A stretch of 64,000 bases of DNA from Berberis thunbergii (Eukaryota > Streptophyta > Magnoliopsida > Ranunculales > Berberidaceae): positions 310,001 through 374,000 of the forward strand of contig QNQO01000681.1 of NCBI GenBank assembly GCA_003290165.1, in the 5' to 3' direction. This document shows, piece after piece, positions 56,835 through 64,000 of this stretch; position 1 is the stretch's first letter, and every line of letters begins with the position of its first letter. The notes beneath the pieces are model-generated. The model was not told the DNA's origin. It did not search any database and worked only from the letters and a program-made list of their open reading frames with translations. Made by a program: the position numbers and the translations under genes.

Positions 56835-57890
56835 TGTTGAAACAATATGTTGTTAATTCGAAATAATAAGTAGGAACGATGGTACCGGATTTTTCTTGGG
56901 TTGAGTCGCGGACTAGGTCGCTCTCTTTAAGACGTTTCGCGGCTCTGCCCAAATTTGTGCAAGCAGTTTCGTAGCCCCGCCGTCCCCAGGATAAAACAGC
57001 CCAGAACACAATTTCTGTCTCGTTCACAAATTGCACAGTGTATGAACGGAATACATATCACCCTCTTCTTAAATTGCTCGGAATCAAAATCAGCAAGAAC
57101 AAGTATACAACACGATCTGTTGCAAGAACAGATCTAAACTCGGACTGTGGCAAGAACAGATTCGAACCAAGTGGGAAGACTCTGGACTCTGTTCCAGATT
57201 GTGCAAAAACTGATTGCGATGCTGACAAGAACTCTGTTTTGAAAAAACAGTTTTAGAAGAAGCTGTTTGTTTTGCAAGAACTGGAAGAAGCTCCAACTCC
57301 AATCGAAATACTGATAAAACTCAAATCACGAAAGAAGAACTGCAAGCGCTGGAAGGTGAATTTTGTTTGCAACAAAACAGAGATTTGAAGCTCTGATGCG
57401 AGGACCAAAAATGTCTCTGCTGTTGTTTGTGTTCCCCTCAAGCTCTAATGCGAGATGGTTTTTGTAGAATAAAAACCGACAAGGAAAGACAAGAGATTCG
57501 TTGGCTGCTGAAATCGCGGAACCGAAAGCAGCAGATGAACAGATGAAAAAGATTCCGCAACAAGGACCGTCCACTTAAAAGCAAAAGAAATTTTAGCAAA
57601 AATAATATGCTTTCTAAATGACCCAACCCAACCCGACCCGACCGGACGGACGGCGGCGGGCGCGAGGGCCTATCTCTCCCCTCCTCATAAAGAGTGGTAC
57701 CCCCAAGGGGTCCAAAACCCAAGTCCTACATATCTTCTTATATACTCTACCTCAAAGAGATATATAGTTGATATGGGACTATCCATTAGACAGTAATTCA
57801 AAACAGGGGAGAGGTCCAGGGTTCAAAACCAGTTAACCACATATTTGGTTTTTTCAATTTTTGTTATTTTAAAAAGCCAAAATCTCAACA
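56835..57890 (-). repeat. 3' LTR of the copia element
   Basis: tgttgaaacaatatg ... aatctcaaca. In element orientation this is the downstream LTR. A polypurine tract abuts it at 57891. Confidence 0.95.
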
Positions 57891-57901
57891 ATCCCCCACT
57901 T
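57891..57901 (-). other. Polypurine tract
   Basis: Minus strand AAGTGGGGGAT directly precedes the TGTTGAG start of the 3' LTR, the usual plus-strand priming site. Confidence 0.85.
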
Positions 57902-58430
57902 GGATTTTTAAAACAATTTTCATCGAGCAATCGTTCAAACATAAGATTGTGCATAAACAAAAGTGTCTTTCGACTGGAACTTTTGCGTAGTGTTCATGCT
58001 TTAGATTATACTAGAGTAACTCGTAGTTTTGAACTCTATCTCTAACAGACATTACACGCACAACCTTTTCCTGGGTGAAGTCTAAAAAGCCCGTGCTTTA
58101 CGGCCATGCACGTATATCCCAGTAAGTGAAGGCTCTAGGAATTTTGCCCACAAATTCCATAGGAAGCGGCCAAACTTCCACAATCACTTAGGTGAGTCTA
58201 TCAAGAGTACTCCTGTAGCTAGGTACTCCACTCCAAATAGAGTATAGACATCATTAAGAGTTTTTAACTCATCCTTCTATCGCTTCAGGAATTCATGCTT
58301 TAATCTAGGAATGAGATAGTTATTTTGTCAGCATGATTCACATCATATCATTCACGACTTGTTATTACCCATTGAACCTATTTCTTGGGATCTCCAGTCT
58401 ATAGGTTGGGTTACCGTCATGAATAACTCA
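57902..58430 (-). other. Copia 3' untranslated region
   Basis: Non-coding sequence between the pol stop and the polypurine tract; no additional ORF that I would call. Confidence 0.6.
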
Positions 58431-61400
58431 TCAATCTAAGGGCGTTAGTCCCATTCCTTTCGAGGTTTTGAAAACCTTTTCTCTAGCTAATCCTTTCGTC
58501 AAAGGATCAGCCAAGTTCACATCAGTTCGTACATGATCCACTCTCACAGCACCAGTAGATAGAAATTCTCTAATCGTACTGTGCTTACGACGTATTTGTC
58601 GTTTCTTGCCGTTATAATAACGGTTCTGTATTTTTGCAATAGCCGCGGTACTATCGCTATGGATCAAGACAGCTGGAATCGGTCTTTCCCATAAAGGGAT
58701 CTCTGCTAGCAGGTTTCTCAACCAACCTGCTTCTTCACTAGCCGTAGCTAATGCTATAATCTCTGACTCCATCGTGGACTGTGCCAAAATGGTCTGTTTC
58801 TTGGACTTCCAAGAAACAGCTCCACCAGCTATATTGAAAATATAGCCACTGGTGGCTTTGGAGTCATCTGAAAGGGTGTTCCAATCAGCATCGCTATATC
58901 CTTCAAGGACAGCGGGAAACTTCTGATAATGTAATCCGAGGTTCTTAGTCCTCTTCAGGTACCTCATGACCCGTTCTATAGCATGCCAATGCTCTATACT
59001 AGGTCTACTTGTAAATCTGCATAGTAATCCAACAGCGTAAGCTATGTCGGGTCTAGTGCAATCGGTAGCATATCTAAGACTACCAATAATGCTCGCATAC
59101 TCAGATTGTCTAACACCGTCACCGGTGTTCTTGAACAACTTTACACTAGAGTCATAAGGAGTACATGCAGGTTTACAGTTAGAGTAATTATATTTCTTTA
59201 GGATCTTCTCGATATAATGTGATTGATCCAAAGAAATTCCCTTTTCAGATCTAGTAATCTTTATACCAAGGATTACACTTGCTTCTCCAAGGTCTTTCAT
59301 ATCAAAGTTTGCACATAATAAAGCTTTTACTTTATTCACGACATGGATATTAGAACCAAATATAAGCAAGTCATCCACATACAGACATATTATAGTGCAA
59401 ATGCCATTTTCAGCTTTATAGTAAATGCATTTGTCACTTTCGTTCACATTAAAATCATGTGCGATGACGAGGTTATCAAATTTTTCATGCCATTGTTTTG
59501 GAGCTTGTTTTAAACCATAAAGTGATTTATCTAGTTTGCAAACTTTGCGTTCTTGTCCTGGAATAACAAAACCTTCAGGTTGGTCCATGTAAATTTCTTC
59601 TTCCAAATCGCCATTAAGAAACGCAGTCTTAACGTCCATTTGGTGCAAAACTAGGTTATGTATTGCAGCAAGAGAAATTAACACTCGAATAGATGTAATT
59701 CTGGTTACAGGAGAATATGTATCAAAGAAATCAACATTTTCTCTCTGTCTATACCCTTTGACTACGAGACGAGCCTTGAACTTGTCAACATTACCATCGG
59801 GTTTCAATTTCTTCTTAAATATCCATTTACATCCTATTGTCTTGCAACCTGGTGGCAGATCGACTAAGTGCCAGGTTCTGTTAGACTCAAGAGAGTACAT
59901 TTCATCATCAATAGCCTCTTCCCAAAAATTGGCATCAATAGAGGATAGAGCCTCTTGAAAACTAAGAGGATCCTCTTCGACTGAGAAAACATAGTAATCG
60001 GGGCCAAATGTCTTAGAAGTTTGTTTCCGTTTACTTCTTCTTGGCTCAGATTCTGTGATTTTTTCAGTTTCATTAATCCTGATCAAGGGTACATTGTTAG
60101 TGGATGTACCCCCACTATTCCTCGAAATAAAAGGAAATTTATCTTCATAAAAGTCAACGTCATTTGATTCTATAATAACTTGATCTTTAATATTATAAAA
60201 TCTATAAGCTTTGCTGTTAATAGCATATCCTATGAATACACATTCATATGCTCTACTAGCTAGCTTATTCCTTTTAGGATCAGGAATTCTAACATAAGCT
60301 AAACAACCCCAAGTTTTCAAATAAGACAAGTTTGGTTGTCTATTTTTCAGAATCTCATAGGGAGATGTTTTACTTTTCGATTTGGGAACTCTATTTAGCA
60401 CATAACAGACCGTCAAGATGATTTCTCCCCACCAGTGCGATGCAGCACCGGAATTAAGCATTATGGCAACTACTAACTCAGTAAGAGTTCTATTTTTCCT
60501 TTCAGCTTTGCCATTCATCTCAGGAGAATATGGTGCAGTTGTTTCATGAATAATTCCTTGAGAATTATAGAATTCAATGAAAGTTCTGCTATCATATTCA
60601 GTGCCTCTATCACTTCTAAGTCTCTTTATCTTTCTATTAAATTGATTTTCAACTTCAGTCAAAAATAATTTAAAAATATCAAAGGCATCACTTTTATTTT
60701 TCATTAAGTATACAAAAGTATAATCAGAACAATCATCAATAAACGTAATAAAATAACGTTTTCCATTTCTAGTCAAGATACCATCAAGTTCACATATATC
60801 TGAGTGTATCAGATCTAAAGGTTCAGATTCTCTAACTACAGATTTATGTGGAGTTTTGGTTATCTTTGCTTGACTGCAATAGTTGCACTTTTCAAAGTCA
60901 TTTAAGGACAATTTTGGAATTAGTCCTAAATTACTCATGTTTTTAATAATTCGTTTATTAACATGACAAAGTCTAGCATGCCAGATATTAAAAGTGCACA
61001 ACATATAAGCAGAACTAGAAATTTTATTCGCTTCAACATTTAATTTAAACATTCCATCAGTAGCATACCCTTTCCCCACAAATACATTATTCTTGGTAAG
61101 GGTGTACAAATCAGCCCCTATAATTTGAGTAAACCCAGCTTTGTTCAGAAGAAAGCCAGAAACTAGGTTCTTTCTCATCTCTGGAGTATGTAAGACGTCT
61201 TTCAGAGTAACTGTCTTTCCAGAGGTAAACTTCAGTTCGACTGTTCCAGTTCCAGCAACTGTAGTGGAGTGGGAATCACCCAACAGCACTTTCTTGTCCT
61301 CAGCTTCAGAATAGGACTTAAACATTTCTCGATCATAGCAGACATGTCGAGAAGCACCAGTGTCAATCCACCATCCCTCGGATCCACCAACAAAGTTGAT

Positions 61401-61895
61401 CTCAGAGATCATGGCAATTAGTTGGTCTTCGGTTAGGTTCGCCTGAGGTGCAGGGCGAGATCCGTTCCGGCAGTTCCTGGCCATATGCCCTGGCCTACCA
61501 CAGGTGTAGCAAAGGAACTGTGCTGAATCATTCTTGAAGGGATGTTTCTGTCCTTTCTGATTTCGCGGAGGATTCTGATTCTGATTCTGATTCTGATTGT
61601 TGCGGTTCTGCTGGTTCCGTTTCTGATAGTTTCGGTTTTTATTGTTATTCTGATTTTTCATAGTCTTTCCACTGGGTTTCATAGAAACAGGGGTAGACTT
61701 CTTATGGTTTGAAATAATCAGAACTTCATCTTTCTGATCTTGTTTCCTGGCTTCCTCCTCAATACGAAGTCGGGTTATCAGGCTTTCTAGGGAAAACTCT
61801 TTAGTTTTATGTCTAAGGACATTCTTAAAATCTTTCCAGCTAGGGGGCAATTTGTCTATCACAACAGCTACTTGAAATTGCTCATCTAAAGTCAT
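58431..61895 (-). CDS. Copia Gag C-terminus and Pol polyprotein
   Basis: 1,154 codons, uninterrupted. Order by residue: Gag tail (1-60); Asn/Gln-rich linker (80-115); CCHC zinc knuckle C129-C132-H137-C142; aspartic protease DTGAS at 178-182; GAG-pre-integrase with H306/H311 and C337/C340; integrase catalytic triad D366, D429, E465 (DD35E); RT with [11 protein letters not shown] (about 707-717), D754 and YVDD at 839-842; RNase H with SDADW (1001-1005), E1043 and D1081. All catalytic residues expected of an active Ty1/copia Pol are present. The frame begins at a methionine inside gag only because of the upstream frameshift; in the family Gag and Pol are one continuous frame. Reverse transcribes and integrates the element through virus-like particles. 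Confidence 0.95.
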   Translation of the reverse strand: MTLDEQFQVAVVIDKLPPSWKDFKNVLRHKTKEFSLESLITRLRIEEEARKQDQKDEVLIISNHKKSTPVSMKPSGKTMKNQNNNKNRNYQKRNQQNRNNQNQNQNQNPPRNQKGQKHPFKNDSAQFLCYTCGRPGHMARNCRNGSRPAPQANLTEDQLIAMISEINFVGGSEGWWIDTGASRHVCYDREMFKSYSEAEDKKVLLGDSHSTTVAGTGTVELKFTSGKTVTLKDVLHTPEMRKNLVSGFLLNKAGFTQIIGADLYTLTKNNVFVGKGYATDGMFKLNVEANKISSSAYMLCTFNIWHARLCHVNKRIIKNMSNLGLIPKLSLNDFEKCNYCSQAKITKTPHKSVVRESEPLDLIHSDICELDGILTRNGKRYFITFIDDCSDYTFVYLMKNKSDAFDIFKLFLTEVENQFNRKIKRLRSDRGTEYDSRTFIEFYNSQGIIHETTAPYSPEMNGKAERKNRTLTELVVAIMLNSGAASHWWGEIILTVCYVLNRVPKSKSKTSPYEILKNRQPNLSYLKTWGCLAYVRIPDPKRNKLASRAYECVFIGYAINSKAYRFYNIKDQVIIESNDVDFYEDKFPFISRNSGGTSTNNVPLIRINETEKITESEPRRSKRKQTSKTFGPDYYVFSVEEDPLSFQEALSSIDANFWEEAIDDEMYSLESNRTWHLVDLPPGCKTIGCKWIFKKKLKPDGNVDKFKARLVVKGYRQRENVDFFDTYSPVTRITSIRVLISLAAIHNLVLHQMDVKTAFLNGDLEEEIYMDQPEGFVIPGQERKVCKLDKSLYGLKQAPKQWHEKFDNLVIAHDFNVNESDKCIYYKAENGICTIICLYVDDLLIFGSNIHVVNKVKALLCANFDMKDLGEASVILGIKITRSEKGISLDQSHYIEKILKKYNYSNCKPACTPYDSSVKLFKNTGDGVRQSEYASIIGSLRYATDCTRPDIAYAVGLLCRFTSRPSIEHWHAIERVMRYLKRTKNLGLHYQKFPAVLEGYSDADWNTLSDDSKATSGYIFNIAGGAVSWKSKKQTILAQSTMESEIIALATASEEAGWLRNLLAEIPLWERPIPAVLIHSDSTAAIAKIQNRYYNGKKRQIRRKHSTIREFLSTGAVRVDHVRTDVNLADPLTKGLAREKVFKTSKGMGLTPLD

Positions 61896-62353
61896 TCCCT
61901 CAGATATAATTTCATGAGCAATCTTTTGAAGCTCGTGTGATTGGGTTCCACAGACTTATCATCAGTCATCTGAAATTTCAGATAGCGACTGACAGCATAT
62001 TTCTTTGTGCCAGCCTCCTCAGTGTCATATTTCTTTCTAAGGGCATCCCAAATATCTTTTGCAGTTTGTTCAGAACAATAATAATCATATAGGTCACCAG
62101 ACAGACCATTCAGGATAAATTTTTTACATAAAAAATCATTTCCAATCCAATGGTCTAATTCTTTGGTTTGGGTTTCAGTAGGTTCAGCAGGCATTATCGG
62201 TTTTTCAGTTTCACAGACATAAGCCACATTTTGTGTAGTTAAGAAAAACAGCATCTTTTGTCTCCATCTTTTAAAGTGTTGGCCCTCAAAACGAAAGGGC
62301 CTATTAAGGTCTTTTGCAGCAATTTCAGTAATAGCATTCATGGCAGCAGGCAT
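61892..62353 (-). CDS. Copia Gag N-terminus (frameshifted from Pol)
   Basis: 153 codons starting [20 protein letters not shown], 19 bp inside the 5' LTR. Contains the copia gag (UBN2-type) features [17 protein letters not shown] and [20 protein letters not shown]. In-family sequence ends after KSVEP; the last about 15 codons are out of frame, while the adjacent frame continues with [14 protein letters not shown] into the Pol ORF. One base appears to be missing near 61936-61944. It could be a true lesion or a consensus error. Confidence 0.88.
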   Translation of the reverse strand: MPAAMNAITEIAAKDLNRPFRFEGQHFKRWRQKMLFFLTTQNVAYVCETEKPIMPAEPTETQTKELDHWIGNDFLCKKFILNGLSGDLYDYYCSEQTAKDIWDALRKKYDTEEAGTKKYAVSRYLKFQMTDDKSVEPNHTSFKRLLMKLYLRE

Positions 62354-62372
62354 AGAAATCGCGTCTTAAAAT

Positions 62373-63427
62373 TGTTGAAACAATATGCTGTTAATTCGAA
62401 ATAATAAGTAGGAACGATGGTACCGGATTTTTCTTGGGTTGAGTCGCGGACTAGGTCGCTCTCTTTAAGACGTTTCGCGGCTCTGCCCAAATTTGTGCAA
62501 GCAGTTTCGTAGCCCCGCCGTCCCCAGGATAAAACAGCCCAGAACACAATTTCTGTCTCGTTCACAAATTGCACAGTGTATGAACGGAATACATATCACC
62601 CTCTTCTTAAATTGCTCGGAATCAAAATCAGCAAGAACAAGTATACAACACGATCTGTTGCAAGAACAGATCTAAACTCGGACTGTTGGCAAGAACAGAT
62701 TCGAACCAAGTGGGAAGACTCTGGACTCTGTTCCAGATTGTGCAAAAACTGATTGCGATGCTGACAAGAACTCTGTTTTGAAAAAACAGTTTTAGAAGAA
62801 GCTGTTTGTTTTGCAAGAACTGGAAGAAGCTCCAACTCCAATCGAAATACTGATAAAACTCAAATCACGAAAGAAGAACTGCAAGCGCTGGAAGGTGAAT
62901 TTTGTTTGCAACAAAACAGAGATTTGAAGCTCTGATGCGAGGACCAAAATGTCTCTGCTGTTGTTTGTGTTCCCCTCAAGCTCTAATGCGAGATGGTTTT
63001 GTAGAATAAAAACCGACAAGGAAAGACAAGAGATTCGTTGGCTGCTGAAATCGCGGAACCGAAAGCAGCAGATGAACAGATGAAAAAGATTCCGCAACAA
63101 GGACCGTCCACTTAAAAGCAAAAGAAATTTTAGCAAAAATAATATGCTTTCTAAATGACCCAACCCAACCCGACCCGACCGGACGGACGGCGGCGGGCGC
63201 GAGGGCCTATCTCTCCCCTCCTCATAAAAGAGTGGTACCCCCAAGGGGTCCAAACCCAAGTCCTACATATCTTCTTATATACTCTACCTCAAAGAGATAT
63301 ATAGTTGATATGGGACTATCCATTAGACAGTAATTCAAAACAGGGGAGAGGTCCAGGGTTCAAAACCAGTTAACCACATATTTGGTTTTTTCAATTTTTG
63401 TTATTTTAAAAAGCCAAAATCTCAACA
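62373..63427 (-). repeat. 5' LTR of the copia element
   Basis: Upstream LTR in element orientation, holding promoter and start of transcription. Identical to the 3' LTR apart from one substitution and five single-base indels noted by eye. Confidence 0.95.
63274..63281 (-). promoter_or_regulatory. Candidate TATA box in 5' LTR
   Basis: Minus strand TATATAAG, about 150 bp into the LTR, also present in the 3' LTR at 57737-57744. Placement fits a U3/R boundary downstream. Confidence 0.5.
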
Positions 63428-63432
63428 GGGTG

Positions 63433-64000
63433 TAACCATGAAAAGGGTTGAAGCTGAGATGATTGTGGAAAACCCATTGAAGCCATTTTGGTTTCGATTT
63501 GGTGTTGCAAAGAAATCAGCGAGCTTGGATGGAGTCGGTGGTGGAAGTGTTACGAATTGAGGATGAGGTGGTTTGGTTCAAACGAGTAGCTCGACTAAGA
63601 AGAGCACGATGAGGTGGAGGCTAGCGGTGGCAAGAGAGAAAGGCGAGGGACGAAGAAGGGGACGACGGTGGCTGCGAAATATAGAGATAAAGGAATGTGG
63701 GGGGAGGAAGAAGGGTGGTGGGAGAGAGGGCATGGAGGGAAACGAGGATGAGATATTACAGAGGGGGGGGGATAGGAAGATGACAAGAGATTACAGAGAA
63801 GGAGGGAAAGGACGAGGATATGATAGTGATTGTTTAATTTGGGTGAGGGTAAAAGGGAAAAGAAAAATTACAATCGAATACATTCTTTTTTACTGTTCAT
63901 TTAGAAAAGAATTGTTATGTAGTTTAGAAATGTACACTATAGATAGTACAAATCTTAATTCAATTGTTGCATCCTTGAATCTTTAAAATTCTTTCTTGAT
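63433..64000. other. Flank of the copia insertion, unclassified
   Basis: An open frame from 63438 (MKRVEAEMIVENPLKPFWFR) continues for about 40 codons to a stop and would be contiguous with the left flank of the copia element before insertion. A purine-rich, gagggaga-type stretch follows (63600-63830). No family recognised; possibly part of a disrupted gene or another repeat. Confidence 0.3.

Larger units (their letters stand above)
56835..63427 (-). mobile_element. Nearly intact Ty1/copia LTR retrotransposon
   Basis: The 6,593-bp element is flanked by an exact 5-bp TSD, gggtg (56830-56834 and 63428-63432). LTRs of 1,056 and 1,055 bp begin TGTTG and end CAACA. By eye they differ by one substitution and five one-base indels, so insertion was recent. 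The internal region runs on the minus strand: gag, protease, integrase, RT, RNase H, the order of Ty1/copia (Pseudoviridae-type) elements. No envelope gene. The only coding lesion seen is one frameshift in gag. Confidence 0.96.

Noticed and set aside
56524..57036. 170-codon minus-strand frame
   Set aside because: Spans the hairpin repeat, flank and part of the LTR; a mosaic of repeats without a domain.
57438..57722. LTR-internal minus-strand frames (also at 62792-63259)
   Set aside because: Lie within the LTR leader; copia elements do not encode protein there and no domain was seen.
63573..63986. 137-codon Arg/Gly-rich frame at the right edge
   Set aside because: Purine-rich low-complexity sequence; no domain, and both strands are open.

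Overview
The window is nuclear DNA from a flowering plant, most likely a eudicot. It is AT-rich, with intron-containing genes that have GT..AG introns and plant-type proteins (a MAP kinase phosphatase 1 homologue, a RIBA3-type riboflavin protein, DUF674 fragments). Most of the rest is plant transposon sequence: LINEs, Ty1/copia, hAT, PIF/Harbinger, CACTA and Helitron. Nothing bacterial or organellar was seen, and no CRISPR array.

Layout. 1-4.9 kb: two LINE remnants, one with an 18-bp target-site duplication (TSD) inside a degenerate ~140-bp tandem repeat, then a decayed copia LTR. 5.85-8.5 kb: a large foldback repeat. 9.0-10.1 kb: a MITE and two perfect-stem hairpin repeats. 11.45-16.16 kb: a putative CACTA-type element carrying exon fragments of at least three host genes (RRM, AP2 and MYB domains). 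16.5-16.93 kb: promoter-like sequence and first exon of an unrecognised gene. 17.08-33.97 kb: three head-to-tail copies of a ~5.6-kb non-autonomous Helitron, abutting base to base. 34.94-40.63 kb: the MKP1 homologue, with one long intron that contains nested hAT elements. 41-45.2 kb: nested insertions (hAT inside a Harbinger MITE inside a LINE remnant, plus a second hAT) and a ~340-bp direct duplication. 47.3-50.3 kb: a run of DUF674 pseudogene pieces. 50.83-53.05 kb: an intact seven-exon RIBA3-like gene. 53.4-56.7 kb: MITEs, a LINE 3' end and a hairpin repeat. 56.84-63.43 kb: a nearly intact, recently inserted Ty1/copia element on the minus strand.

Only two host genes look substantially complete. 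The MKP1 homologue would dephosphorylate MAP kinases in stress signalling, but its phosphatase domain carries a +1/-1 pair of frameshifts. The RIBA3 homologue has a well-kept GTP cyclohydrolase II half and a DHBP-synthase half that lacks the usual acidic/basic catalytic motif. The strongest unusual feature is the Helitron tandem array, which ends 969 bp upstream of the MKP1 start codon.

Caution: copy 3 of the array (about 29.6-32.0 kb) contains many scattered one-base indels compared with copies 1 and 2, and the copia LTRs differ mostly by homopolymer-length changes. Some frameshifts in this window may therefore be consensus errors rather than biology. All alignments were done by eye.
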